Of a DNA stretch of 64,000 nt, positions 25,319 to 33,693 are shown piece by piece (the stretch's first letter is position 1; every line of letters begins with the position of its first letter). The position numbers and the translations under genes are program-made. Under the pieces are notes generated by a model. That model searched no databases. It was not told where the DNA came from and was given only the letters and a program-made list of their open reading frames with translations. The stretch comes from Streptomyces sp. NBC_01429. GTDB taxonomy: Bacteria > Actinomycetota > Actinomycetes > Streptomycetales > Streptomycetaceae. The stretch lies in contig NZ_CP109599.1 of assembly GCF_036231945.1 (NCBI RefSeq), positions 6,413,501 through 6,477,500 on the forward strand, given 5' to 3'.

Positions 25319-25453
25319 GCGGCCGTCCCCGCGCGAAACCGTCCTCCCCTACGTACTTGTACGCATTGCGGGCGCCCGAGCCGATTCGTCACCATGAGTG
25401 GTGTCCGGCTACGGAACGTCAGGAGTTCCGTGCGGGTGATGTGAGGGGGACCG

Positions 25454-26026
25454 TTGAACAAGATCCGTACGTTCATGATGAGGGCCACGGTCGGAGTGTT
25501 CGCGGCGGGTGCGCTCGCGGCAGGTGTGCCGGTGGCGCCGACGGCCGGGGCGCAGGCCGCGCCGGACGAGGTCCGGACGACCTTTGCCGCGCAGACGTAC
25601 CGGGCCGGTCTGACGCCCGCGCAGGCCGGTGAGTTGCAGGCCGAGGTCGACGGCTATCTCGCCCGGGAGGAGGGGAGCAGACAGATCTCCGCCAACAGGA
25701 TCGCGGTGCCGGGCGGCGAGCTGACGGTCGCGGCGCCGGGGCAGGGATTCGCACACGACCTGGCCTCCCCGGCGGCCCGCAGCGCTCTGCCCGCCGCGTG
25801 CGGCTACGGGCACCTGTGTCTGTACCGCGGCGGTGACGTGCTCGACTTCTTCCGCTGCGGGACCTACAACATGCCCTGGACCGGGGACGGCACCTTCAAC
25901 AACAACCAGACCTCGGGCACCGTGGCGCGCTTCCTGAACTCCAACCGCACCGAGCGCTGGAGTTCCAGGGCGCCCCAGACGGGCACCGCGACCTGGACCC
26001 AGGTCTACTACGTCGTGCCCTGCTGA
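25454..26026 (+). CDS. Secreted peptidase inhibitor family I36-like protein
   Basis: 190 residues. The start is a TTG at 25454 with GAGGGGGACC upstream; an ATG 21 bases further in is the alternative. A signal peptide is clear (RATVGVFAAGALAAGVPVAPTAGAQA, cleavage near residue 36). The C-terminal 70 residues resemble I36-type inhibitors of Streptomyces: CGYGHLCLYRGGDVLDFFRCGTYN, then NNNQTSGTVARFLN and a final VVPC. Four Cys probably make two disulfides. A hairpin follows. The target protease is unknown. Confidence 0.75.
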   Translation: MNKIRTFMMRATVGVFAAGALAAGVPVAPTAGAQAAPDEVRTTFAAQTYRAGLTPAQAGELQAEVDGYLAREEGSRQISANRIAVPGGELTVAAPGQGFAHDLASPAARSALPAACGYGHLCLYRGGDVLDFFRCGTYNMPWTGDGTFNNNQTSGTVARFLNSNRTERWSSRAPQTGTATWTQVYYVVPC

Positions 26027-26045
26027 CAGCCGTCGGCCGGGCAAC

Positions 26046-26065
26046 CTCCGGGCCCACACCCGGAG
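26046..26065 (+). terminator. Hairpin after the I36-like gene
   Basis: CTCCGGG (26046-26052) and CCCGGAG (26059-26065) around a six-base loop, 20 bases after the stop codon; no strong U-run. Confidence 0.5.
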
Positions 26066-26186
26066 TTACGGTTCCCGTCGTCGCGCGCCCCACGTGCGCG
26101 GCGCCGGGGGCCGGCGCGTGGCTCGCCCTTTCCCCGCTCGGCTCTGTCGTCACGCGATCTTTCTCTCTGTCGAGTGGTGCGGCAGA

Positions 26187-27116
26187 ATGAACACGGAGCG
26201 TGTCGATTTCGGTTCGTACGGCTACCGTTCGGAGTCGTCGGGGATGCACGGGTGCGAGAGTGCGGGGGTGGCGATGGGCACGGCCCTGTGGCGTGATTAC
26301 GCCCATATGCTGGGGCTCGCCGTCTCCGTCCTGGAGCGGGCCGACCCGGAGCCGCACTGGCCCCTCGTGCTCTCCGAGCTGGCCCGGGGGCTGCACGCGC
26401 CGGCCGTCTCCCTCTCGGAGTTCCACCGCGCGAAGCGCACCGGGCGGGTGGTCTCCTGGAAGTCCGCCGGCGATGTCTCCCGGGAGTATCTGGACTCCCT
26501 CGCGGTGCGCCATGTCCGCCTGGGCAACCCGCTCGTGGAGCACTACGCCACGAGCGGGGACCGTACGCCCCGGTCGGCCAGTCGGATCAAGGGCGAGCGG
26601 GCCTGGCTGCGCAGTGAGAGCCACAGCCTGGCCCGGGGCACACTCGGCGCCCATATGCTCGGCATCCCGCTGCCCGCGCCCGCGGGAGCCGCCCGGGGCT
26701 TCGTACTCCACCATGTCCGGGACGACTTCACCCCGGAGGAACTCGCCTACGCCCGCCGGGTGCAGCCGCTGCTCGTGAGCATCGACGCCCACTACCGCGC
26801 TCTCGCCCAGTGGCGCGAAGCCGCCGCCCGGGTCCCGGCGGGGCCCGTCGGGTCCGGCCCGGTCGCGACGGCTCCCGCTCCACCGGCCGAACGGGCGGCG
26901 GAGGAGGGGATCACACCACGTCAGTTCGCCGTGCTCACCCTGCTCGCGAAGGCGCTGCCCGCCACCGCGATCGCCCATCGGCTGCACATCTCACCGCGCA
27001 CCGCCCACAAGCACATCGAATCCCTCTATCGGCGGCTGGGCACGTGCGACCGGCTCTCCACGGTCATGCGTGCCCAGTCGCTCGGCCTGCTCCCGCCGCC
27101 GTCGGCGGACTACTGA
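26187..27116 (+). CDS. LuxR-type regulator with N-terminal sensor-like domain
   Basis: 309 residues if it starts at the ATG at 26187; a later ATG at 26274 (MGTALWRDYAHML) is as likely, since neither has a clear ribosome binding site. Residues to about 215 look like a GAF/autoinducer-domain-like sensor (HWPLVLSELARGLHAPAVSLSEFHR, then FVLHHVRDDFTPEELAYARRVQPLLVSID). After an Ala/Pro linker comes a LuxR HTH: ITPRQFAVLTLLAKALPATAIAHRLHISPRTAHKHIESLYRRLGTCDR. The signal is unknown. It converges on, and overlaps by seven bases, the acyl-CoA dehydrogenase gene. Confidence 0.78.
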   Translation: MNTERVDFGSYGYRSESSGMHGCESAGVAMGTALWRDYAHMLGLAVSVLERADPEPHWPLVLSELARGLHAPAVSLSEFHRAKRTGRVVSWKSAGDVSREYLDSLAVRHVRLGNPLVEHYATSGDRTPRSASRIKGERAWLRSESHSLARGTLGAHMLGIPLPAPAGAARGFVLHHVRDDFTPEELAYARRVQPLLVSIDAHYRALAQWREAAARVPAGPVGSGPVATAPAPPAERAAEEGITPRQFAVLTLLAKALPATAIAHRLHISPRTAHKHIESLYRRLGTCDRLSTVMRAQSLGLLPPPSADY

Positions 27117-28327
27117 AGATGCTTCTTCAGTTCGCGGCGGGCCAGTGACCGCTGATGCACCTCGTCGGGCCCGTCCGCGAGGCGCAGGGTCCGGGCGGAG
27201 GCCCACAGTTCGGCCAGCGGGGAGTCCTGACTGACGCCGCCCGCGCCGTACAGCTGGACGGCCGAGTCGATGATGTCGACCACCGCGCGGGGGGTGGCGA
27301 TCTTGATGGCCTGGATCTCCGTGTGCGCGCCCCGGTTGCCCACGGTGTCCATCAGCCAGGCCGTCTTGAGGACCAGCAGCCGCAGCTGCTCGACGGTCAC
27401 CCGGGCGTCCGCGATCCAGTTCTGGACCACGCCCTGCTGGGCGAGCGTCTTGCCGAAGGCCGTACGGGACACGGCCCGGCGGCACATCAGCTCGATGGTG
27501 CGCTCGGCCATCCCGATCAGCCGCATGCAGTGGTGGATACGGCCGGGGCCCAGCCGGGCCTGGGCGATGGCGAAGCCGCCGCCCTCCTCCCCGACGAGGT
27601 TGGCGGCGGGCACCCGGACCTGGTCGAAGACGACCTCGGCATGGCCGCCGTGCGCGTGGTCCTCGTACCCGTACACCCGCATGGCGCGGCGGACTTCGAG
27701 CCCCGGGGTGTCGCGCGGGACCAGGATCATCGACTGCTGGCGGCGCGGATCGGCGCCGTCCGGGTCGGTCTTGCCCATCACGATGAAGATCGCGCACTCC
27801 GGGTTCATGGCCCCGGAGATGTACCACTTGCGGCCGTCGATGACGTAGTCGTCACCGTCGCGCCTGATCACCGTGCGGATGTTCGTGGCGTCCGACGAGG
27901 CCACCTCGGGCTCCGTCATCGCGAACGCCGACCGGATCTCGCCCGCGAGCAGCGGCTCCAGCCACTGCTTGCGCTGCTCGGCGGAGCCGAACTGAGCGAG
28001 CACCTCCATGTTCCCGGTGTCGGGCGCCGCGCAGTTCAGCGCGGTGGGGGCCAGCTGCGGCGAGTGGCCGGTGATCTCGGCGAGCGGCGCGTACTGGAGG
28101 TTCGTCAGCCCGGCGCCGTACTCCTGATCGGGCAGGAAGAGGTTCCACAGCCCCCGTCGGCGCGCCTCCTCCTTCAGCTCAGCCACGACCGCCGGGGTGT
28201 CCCAGGGGTCGGCCAGCCGCGAGCGCTGCTCCTGCGCGACGGCCTCGGCCGGGTACACCCGCTCGTCCATGAAGGCGAGCAGCCGGGTGCGCAGTTCTTC
28301 GGTGCGGGCGTCGAATGCGAAGTCCAT
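27110..28327 (-). CDS. Acyl-CoA dehydrogenase (ACAD10/11-like)
   Basis: 405 residues. FAFDARTEELRTRLLAFMDERVYPAE, AMTEPEVASSDATNI (FAD/substrate loop), YVIDGRKWYISGAMNPECAIFIVMGKTDP, RIHHCMRLIGMAERTIELMCRRA and YGAGGVSQDSPLAELWASARTLRLADGPDEVH show the family. The pattern is closest to ACAD10/11-type enzymes, which together with a phosphotransferase domain act on 4-hydroxy-acyl-CoAs. Here the kinase-like gene is directly upstream (nine bases apart), as separate proteins of what is one chain in mammalian ACAD10/11. Confidence 0.9.
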   Translation of the reverse strand: MDFAFDARTEELRTRLLAFMDERVYPAEAVAQEQRSRLADPWDTPAVVAELKEEARRRGLWNLFLPDQEYGAGLTNLQYAPLAEITGHSPQLAPTALNCAAPDTGNMEVLAQFGSAEQRKQWLEPLLAGEIRSAFAMTEPEVASSDATNIRTVIRRDGDDYVIDGRKWYISGAMNPECAIFIVMGKTDPDGADPRRQQSMILVPRDTPGLEVRRAMRVYGYEDHAHGGHAEVVFDQVRVPAANLVGEEGGGFAIAQARLGPGRIHHCMRLIGMAERTIELMCRRAVSRTAFGKTLAQQGVVQNWIADARVTVEQLRLLVLKTAWLMDTVGNRGAHTEIQAIKIATPRAVVDIIDSAVQLYGAGGVSQDSPLAELWASARTLRLADGPDEVHQRSLARRELKKHLQ

Positions 28328-28336
28328 GAGGGGTAC

Positions 28337-29365
28337 TCAGCCTTCCTGGAGCTGGAGGGTGGTGAGGCCGTGCCGGATGAAGACGGGGACGAGATCACCG
28401 ATCCGGTCGAAGCCGGGGCCCACGGTCTGCCCCAGGGTGTAGCGGTAGTGGATGCCCTCCAGGATCACGGCGAGCTTGAACCAGGCGAAGGCCGTGTACC
28501 AGTCGATGGCCGAGGTGTCCCGGCCCGAGCCCGCCGCGTACCGCTCGATCAGCTCGGCGGCGGAGGGATGGCCCGCCGCGCCGGCCGTCGTGCTGATCGG
28601 GGAGCCCGGCAGATCGAGCGGCGCGCTGTACATCACCAGCAGCCCCAGATCGGTCAGCGGGTCGCCGAGCGTGGACATCTCCCAGTCGAGCACCGCCTTG
28701 ATCCGGTCGTCCTCGCCGATGAGCACGTTGTCGAGCCGGAAGTCGCCGTGGACCACGGTGGGCGCGGGGGAGCGGGGCAGCGACCGGCCGAGGGCCCCGT
28801 GCAGTTCGTCGATCCCGGGCAGTTCGCGGCTGCGCGAGCCGTCGAGCTGCTTGCCCCAGCGGCGCAGCTGCCGGTCGAGGAAACCGTCGGGGCGTCCGAA
28901 GTCCGCGAGGCCGACCGCGCCGGGCTCGACGGCGTGCAGCTCGACCAGGGTGTCGACCAGCGCGAGGACGGCGGCACGGGTGCGCGCGGGACCGAGCGGG
29001 GCGAGCTGCTCGGCCGTGCGGTACGGGGTGCCCGCCACGTACTCCATCACGTAGAACGGCGCGCCGAGCACCGACTCGTCCTCGCACAGCAGCAGCGCTT
29101 CCGGCACCGGCACGGCCGTCGGGTGCAGGGCCGCGATCACCCGGTACTCGCGCCTCATGTCGTGCGCGGTGGCGAGCACATGGCCGAGCGGCGGCCTGCG
29201 GACCACCCAGCGCCCGGTGCCGTCCGTGACGGTGTACGTCAGATTCGACCGGCCGCCCTCGATCAGCCGCGCGTCGAGCGCGCCGCCCACCAGACCGGGC
29301 AGCGCGCGGTCGAGATGGCCGCGCAGCCGCTCGGGGTCGAGTCCGGGCGGCGGGGCTGGGCGCAT
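28337..29365 (-). CDS. APH-like phosphotransferase (ACAD10/11 kinase domain-like)
   Basis: 342 residues from the ATG at 29365 (GGAGG upstream). Aminoglycoside-phosphotransferase fold: GGRSNLTYTVTDGTGRWVVRRPP, catalytic loop VVHGDFRLDNVLIGEDDRIKAVLDWEMSTLGDPLTDLG. Such stand-alone proteins beside acyl-CoA dehydrogenases are not antibiotic kinases; the family is linked to phosphorylation of 4-hydroxy-acyl-CoA before dehydration. It lies in one operon with the dehydrogenase. The start is 53 bases from the operator-like site at 29418. Confidence 0.85.
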   Translation of the reverse strand: MRPAPPPGLDPERLRGHLDRALPGLVGGALDARLIEGGRSNLTYTVTDGTGRWVVRRPPLGHVLATAHDMRREYRVIAALHPTAVPVPEALLLCEDESVLGAPFYVMEYVAGTPYRTAEQLAPLGPARTRAAVLALVDTLVELHAVEPGAVGLADFGRPDGFLDRQLRRWGKQLDGSRSRELPGIDELHGALGRSLPRSPAPTVVHGDFRLDNVLIGEDDRIKAVLDWEMSTLGDPLTDLGLLVMYSAPLDLPGSPISTTAGAAGHPSAAELIERYAAGSGRDTSAIDWYTAFAWFKLAVILEGIHYRYTLGQTVGPGFDRIGDLVPVFIRHGLTTLQLQEG

Positions 29366-29417
29366 CGGCGTACCTCCATGCGTGCGGGCGGCGGACCGGC
29401 GGTCGCGGTCGCCCCTC

Positions 29418-29442
29418 ATGATGCCGACCAGTCGGTATGTCG
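29418..29442. promoter_or_regulatory. Operator-like palindrome (best copy of CATACCGACTGGT family)
   Basis: The minus strand reads CATACCGACTGGTCGGCATC: arms ATACCGAC and GTCGGCAT around a two-base centre, one mismatch. It is 53 bases upstream of the phosphotransferase/acyl-CoA dehydrogenase operon. It shares its core with 22109 and 4219. Confidence 0.6.
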
Positions 29443-29518
29443 TCCAGTGCCCATGCCCCCGCAGGCCCGTTCCCGCGTGCGGCGCCCGGATCCCCGCCGA
29501 CGCCGGTCCGCCCGCCCG

Positions 29519-30430
29519 TCAGGCGTGACAGGCCACGGGGACCCCGCCGTTCATCGCGGTCATGTCCGCGAACACGGCCGCCGCGTCGAGCGGCGAACCC
29601 TCCGGCAGGCCCTCCAGCTCCGCGTACGCCCGGTGGACATTGGCCACCAGCCGCTCGCTCTCCCGCCACGCGGCGAACTCCCCGAGATCCGCCGACCGTG
29701 CGGCCTCCAGCGGCGTCAGGCCCTTGGTGTGGCTCTTGGCGGCCAGCTCGCCCACGTACCGCAGATAGCGCTCCGTCCCGTCGTACACCGACGGATCACC
29801 GATCGGTCCGTGGCCCGGCACGACATGGGTCGCGTCGAGCGAGCGCAGCAGCTCCAGCGCGCGCAGCGACCCGCGCAGCGAACCCATGGCCAGGAACGGG
29901 GTCCCGCCCCGGAAGACCAGATCACCGGTGAAGACGATGGACTGCTCGGGCAGATGGACGATCGTGTCACCGATGGTGTGCGCCGGCCCCGGGTGGATCA
30001 GCCGCACCTCGGTCCCGCCCACATGGACCGTGAGCCGGTCGTTGTACGTCACGGTCGGCGCGGTGATCGTTATGTCGCCGAAGTCGTTCTGCGGCCACAT
30101 CAGATGCAGCTGGTGCCCGGCCGCGAACTGCTCGCTGCGGCAGGAGTCATGGCCGATCACGACGGCTTCCGGCGTGAACACGCCATTGCCGTAGGTGTGA
30201 TCGCCGTGGTGGTGCGTATTGACGACGGTGCGCGGCAGCGGCACCCCGGCCGCCAGCACGGTCTCCCGCAGCGCCCGCGCCCGCCGCTCGGTGGCCGCCG
30301 TGTCGACCAGCAGCGTGGACTCTCCGTCGCTGATGAATCCCGCGTTGTTCAGACACCAGCCGCCGTCCGGCTGGACATAGGCGTACACCTCGGGCGTGAG
30401 GCGGACGGTGTACGGATCGGTGGCGGCCAC
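29519..30430 (-). CDS. Metallo-beta-lactamase fold hydrolase
   Basis: 303 residues from a GTG with GGGGGAG upstream. Metal motif NTHHHGDHTYGNG, further ligands in GPAHTIGDT, FTGDLVFRGG and VPGHGPIGD. Extended C-terminal helices after residue 215 (LAAKSHTKGLTPLEAARSADLGEFAAWRESERLVANVHRAY) resemble the MBL enzymes annotated as cyclases or dehydrase-type in actinobacteria. The substrate is unknown. It is upstream of no obvious partner; the HxlR gene on the same strand lies 150 bases before it. Confidence 0.78.
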   Translation of the reverse strand: MAATDPYTVRLTPEVYAYVQPDGGWCLNNAGFISDGESTLLVDTAATERRARALRETVLAAGVPLPRTVVNTHHHGDHTYGNGVFTPEAVVIGHDSCRSEQFAAGHQLHLMWPQNDFGDITITAPTVTYNDRLTVHVGGTEVRLIHPGPAHTIGDTIVHLPEQSIVFTGDLVFRGGTPFLAMGSLRGSLRALELLRSLDATHVVPGHGPIGDPSVYDGTERYLRYVGELAAKSHTKGLTPLEAARSADLGEFAAWRESERLVANVHRAYAELEGLPEGSPLDAAAVFADMTAMNGGVPVACHA

Positions 30431-30540
30431 GGCGGCTCCCCCTGGTCGGGACTACGGTCGCCCCGAGCCTGCCATTCGACGGTCCGTCACCGAAATCGGG
30501 GGCCCGGCCGGCTCCGGGAGGGGGCACCAGCCGTCGGCCG

Positions 30541-30574
30541 GCCCCCGCCACGAGCCGGCCCCCGCCACGAGCCG
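30541..30574. repeat. 17-bp perfect tandem duplication
   Basis: GCCCCCGCCACGAGCCG twice in a row, in the gap between the MBL gene and the HxlR gene. It would lie in the 3' region of the HxlR transcript. Confidence 0.85.
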
Positions 30575-30582
30575 GCCACGGA

Positions 30583-30945
30583 TCAGCCGTCGTCCCACCC
30601 CTGCGCCGCGACGAACGCGTCGCCGTACTCGGCCGACCAGCGGCCCAGCGCCCGGATCGGCTCCAGGAAGCTGCGGCCCAGACCGGTGAGCGCGTACTCG
30701 ACCCGGGGCGACGGCGGCGTGTACGCGCGGCGCTCGACCAGCGCGTACCCCTCCAGCCGCCGAAGGGTCCCGGTGAGCACCTTGGCGCTGATGCCGCCGA
30801 TTTCCGCACGCAGTTCGCACGGACGGCGCGGCCCCTCCGCGAGCGCGTGGAGAACCACCGGGTTCCAGGTGTTCCCCAGCAGATCGAAGCCGAGCCTCGA
30901 CCGGCAGTCCGCGAGCACTCTTTCCACCACTGCCTCCCGGGACAC
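30583..30945 (-). CDS. HxlR-family transcriptional regulator
   Basis: 120 residues from the GTG at 30945; the GTG at 30927, five bases after GGGAGG, is the alternative start. Winged HTH: CRSRLGFDLLGNTWNPVVLHALAEGPRRPCELRAEIGGISAKVLTGTLRRLEGYALVERR, then YTPPSPRVEYALTGLGRSFLEPIRALGRW. A Cys near residue 14 sits where redox-type HxlR proteins have theirs. Divergent from the quinone oxidoreductase region, so it may control that gene (31330). Confidence 0.85.
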   Translation of the reverse strand: MSREAVVERVLADCRSRLGFDLLGNTWNPVVLHALAEGPRRPCELRAEIGGISAKVLTGTLRRLEGYALVERRAYTPPSPRVEYALTGLGRSFLEPIRALGRWSAEYGDAFVAAQGWDDG

Positions 30946-31034
30946 GCGTGCCGAGCCTTCGTACCAGCCGCGCGGGGCACCGAATGGTTACCGGGCGCCC
31001 GCCTGACGTCCTGCGGGAACCGTACGGGAACGGC

Positions 31035-31267
31035 TCACGCGGTCGCCGACGTCCCGGCCGACGCGGCCGACGCGGCGGGGGCGCTGCGCGGACGCGCCGG
31101 AACTGGTACGGATCCTGGTCCGGGACACCGGCTGCGTACCGCTGACCGCCGGTGGTCTCGACCGGGCGGACCAACTGGAGGCCATGACCGCCGTTCTGAT
31201 CGGGCTCTGGAAGACCGGCCGGGATCCCCGCGCCATGCTGCCGCCCTACGCGGCGATCACCGCCTGA
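31035..31267 (+). pseudogene. Probable frameshifted gene remnant
   Basis: Protein-like sequence switches frame here: GTAHAVADVPADAADAAGALR in one frame (from about 31030), then in the next frame DAPELVRILVRDTGCVPL and GLDRADQLEAMTAVLIGLWKTGRDPRAMLPP to a TGA at 31265-31267. The second part has normal chromosomal codon bias and no usable start of its own. I read it as the degraded C-terminal end of an unidentified protein; a short gene with an odd start is not excluded. Confidence 0.35.
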
Positions 31268-31329
31268 CGGCGCGCGGACGCGGCCGGTCCCGGCTTGCGG
31301 ACCGGCCGTGGGCGTCGGAGTGTCGGAGC

Positions 31330-32265
31330 ATGAAGGCCATCAGCTACAGCCGCTACGGCGGAGCGGACGTCCTGGAGTACGGAGAGCGCCCCGAGCCCAG
31401 GGTCGGACCCGATTCCGTGCTGGTCGAGGTGCGGGCCGCGGCGTTGAATCCCGTCGACTGGAAGTGCCGGGAGGGATATCTCGACGGGATCCTCGAACCG
31501 GTCTTCCCGGTGATCCCCGGCTGGGACGTGTCCGGGGTCGTGGCCAGGCCCGGGGCGGCCGTGACCGAGTTCGGCGCCGGGGACGAGGTCATCGGGTACG
31601 TACGGGAGGACTTCCTGTCGCGCGGCACCTTCGCGCAGTACGTCGCGGCCCCGGTGCGCACCCTCGCCCGCAAGCCGAGCGCCCTGAGCTTCGCCGAGGC
31701 GGCCGGGCTGCCGCTGGTGGGGCTCACCGCCTACCAGGTGCTGCACCGGGTCCTGCGGCTGCGCGCCGGTGAGACGGTGCTGGTGCACGCGGCGGCGGGC
31801 GCGGTCGGGTCGATGGCCGTGCAGCTCGCCCGGCATCTCGGCGCCCGGGTCATCGGCGCCGCCCGCGAGTCCGGGCAGGAGCACATCCGCGCGCTCGGCG
31901 GCGAGCCCGTACGGTACGGCGAGGGCCCCGACGAACTCGGGGCGCAGGTGCGGGCGCTCGCGCCGAACGGGGTGGACGCGGCGTTCGACATCATCGGCGG
32001 CGATCTGCTGCGGGCCACCCCGCCGCTGCTCGCGCCCGGCGGCCGGCTGGCCTCCATCGCCGACGGCGGGGTCACGGAGCTGGGCGGCGGCTACGCGTTC
32101 GCGCGGGCCGACCCGGCGGACCTCGCGGCGCTCGCCGCCCTCGCGGAACACGGCGTGCTGGAGGTCGGCGTCGCCAGGACGTTCCCGCTGGAACGGGCGG
32201 CGGAGGCGTTCCGCTTCAACGAGGCGGGCGGCGCCGGGGGCAAGGTCGTCGTCACGGTCGACTGA
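31330..32265 (+). CDS. NADP-dependent quinone/alkene oxidoreductase (zinc-free MDR)
   Basis: 311 residues. MDR family without zinc ligands: ALNPVDWKCREGYLDG, PVIPGWDVSGVV, AGLPLVGLTAYQVLHR and Rossmann motif VLVHAAAGAVGSMAVQLARHLGARVIG. It would reduce quinones or enones with NADPH. It lies divergent from the HxlR regulator, the usual pairing for electrophile response, with the remnant at 31035 between them. Confidence 0.88.
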   Translation: MKAISYSRYGGADVLEYGERPEPRVGPDSVLVEVRAAALNPVDWKCREGYLDGILEPVFPVIPGWDVSGVVARPGAAVTEFGAGDEVIGYVREDFLSRGTFAQYVAAPVRTLARKPSALSFAEAAGLPLVGLTAYQVLHRVLRLRAGETVLVHAAAGAVGSMAVQLARHLGARVIGAARESGQEHIRALGGEPVRYGEGPDELGAQVRALAPNGVDAAFDIIGGDLLRATPPLLAPGGRLASIADGGVTELGGGYAFARADPADLAALAALAEHGVLEVGVARTFPLERAAEAFRFNEAGGAGGKVVVTVD

Positions 32266-32321
32266 GTCCTCGGAGTCCTCGGAGCCGTCGAGATGGCCGG
32301 CGAGGCCCGGGAAGCCACCGG

Positions 32322-32660
32322 TCACAGCATGATCGACACCGCGCACACCGCCAGCAGGACCGTGCAGACCACCACCGTCACCGCGCCGCCCGCCGGCAGC
32401 ACGCGGGGCCGCGCGGCCGTCAGCGCCACCACCCGCCGGTGTGCCACGCCCAGGAATCCCAGCCACAGCAGGGCGCTCAGCGCGGCGGCGGTCAGCCCGG
32501 CCGGGGTGGCGCCGCCGTGGATCGCCTGCCGGGCCGCGAGCACGGCCACCACCGTGCAGGAGAGCGTCGTACGGCGCCACGCCAGCCGCGTCCGTTCCGG
32601 CTGGAGCCCCGGATCCCTGTCCTGGACCGCTCCTGCGGCTCCGGCGGCTCCCGCCGCCAT
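32322..32660 (-). CDS. DUF202 family small membrane protein
   Basis: 112 residues. N-terminal cytoplasmic DPGLQPERTRLAWRRTTLS (the conserved ERTxLAW motif of DUF202) and three hydrophobic helices. The ATG overlaps the stop of the upstream YidH-like gene (TGATG), so the two are translated together. Function of the family is unknown. Confidence 0.8.
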   Translation of the reverse strand: MAAGAAGAAGAVQDRDPGLQPERTRLAWRRTTLSCTVVAVLAARQAIHGGATPAGLTAAALSALLWLGFLGVAHRRVVALTAARPRVLPAGGAVTVVVCTVLLAVCAVSIML

Positions 32661-33052
32661 CAGCCCGCCCGTCCCAGCACCACGATCACCAGCATGGCCA
32701 CGGCCACCAGCGCCACCGCCAGACTCAGCAGCGTCGGAAAGCCGGAGACCGGCAGATCCTCCTTGCGACGCATCGCGCGCTCGCAGCGGATCCAGTGGCT
32801 CACCGCCCGCAGCGCGCACAGCGCTCCCGCCGCGAGCAGCGCCACCGCGAGCCCGACCCGTACCCCCCAGCGCAGGTCCGGCAGGAACTGGTCGACCGCG
32901 AAGCCGCCGCCGACCAGGGCCAGCGCCGTACGGATCCAGGCCAGGAACGTGCGCTCGTTGGCGAGGGAGAAGCGGTAGTCCGGGGTGTCGCCCTCCTCGG
33001 CGACGCGCCGCGGCGCGAACCACAGCCGCAGGTTCCGTACGAAATCGCTCAC
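32660..33052 (-). CDS. YidH/DUF202 family membrane protein
   Basis: 130 residues from a GTG at 33052. DYRFSLANERTFLAWIRTALALVGGGFAVDQF carries the YidH/DUF202 signature, followed by two more membrane helices. The pair YidH-like plus DUF202 is typical. The next upstream gene on this strand is the Nudix enzyme, ten bases away, so a three-gene unit is likely. Confidence 0.82.
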   Translation of the reverse strand: MSDFVRNLRLWFAPRRVAEEGDTPDYRFSLANERTFLAWIRTALALVGGGFAVDQFLPDLRWGVRVGLAVALLAAGALCALRAVSHWIRCERAMRRKEDLPVSGFPTLLSLAVALVAVAMLVIVVLGRAG

Positions 33053-33062
33053 ATGCCGCACT

Positions 33063-33599
33063 TTACGCGGAGCCCCCGGCGCGCAGCGCCCGCAGCCGCT
33101 CGTACGCGGCCAGCCCGTCCGGCACCCACTCCCACTCACCCAGCCGGTCCACCAGCTCCTCCTCGGGCAGGAAGGTGTGCCAGTCGATCTCCTCCGGCTG
33201 CGGGCGGACGGGGAGCGCGCAGCGCACCTCGTACACGTACGCGTTCTCCCGGAAGGAGCCGTCCGGCGCGTCGTACCGGAACGGGAACAGCGGCACGGGA
33301 CGGTCGAGACCCGTCACCCCCAGCTCCTCCTCGGCCTCCCGCAGCGCCGCGTCGTCATAGCTCTCGCCCGCGCCGACGACCCCGCCCACGAACATGTCGT
33401 ACAGCGACGGGAAGGCCATCTTCCGCGGCGTCCTGCGGTGGACGAAGACCCGGTCCCGCGCGTCCCGTACGAACACGAAGACGCAGCGGTGACGCAGGGC
33501 CTTCGCGTACATCTCGCCGCGCGGCGCCTGCCCGAGGACCTGGTCGTTCTCGTCGACGATGTCGAGGATCTCCTCGGCGGGATTCTGCGTGTCACTCAT
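33063..33599 (-). CDS. Nudix hydrolase
   Basis: 178 residues from the ATG at 33599 (another ATG at 33608). Nudix box intact: GGVVGAGESYDDAALREAEEELGV. The layout (EEILDIVDENDQVLGQAPRGEMYAKALRHRCVFVFV, RKMAFPSLYDMFVGG) resembles the IDI-like/YfcD group, which has an isopentenyl-diphosphate-isomerase-like fold. The substrate is unknown; a pyrophosphohydrolase of a nucleotide or isoprenoid diphosphate is possible. Confidence 0.85.
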   Translation of the reverse strand: MSDTQNPAEEILDIVDENDQVLGQAPRGEMYAKALRHRCVFVFVRDARDRVFVHRRTPRKMAFPSLYDMFVGGVVGAGESYDDAALREAEEELGVTGLDRPVPLFPFRYDAPDGSFRENAYVYEVRCALPVRPQPEEIDWHTFLPEEELVDRLGEWEWVPDGLAAYERLRALRAGGSA

Positions 33600-33693
33600 G
33601 TCGTCCATCCAACCAGTTGACTCGTTACTCGCCCGTACGGAAGATCGGACCACTCACCCGCCCCGCCCGTGAAGCCCGCGAAGGATGGATGCC

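Noticed and set aside
28337..29365. Aminoglycoside resistance kinase
   Set aside because: The fold is shared, but the operon with an acyl-CoA dehydrogenase and the ACAD10-like sequence point to acyl-CoA metabolism.
27155..31006. A 1283-residue plus-strand frame over the acyl-CoA dehydrogenase, phosphotransferase and MBL genes
   Set aside because: It crosses three well-supported minus-strand genes and shows no motifs; an antisense shadow.
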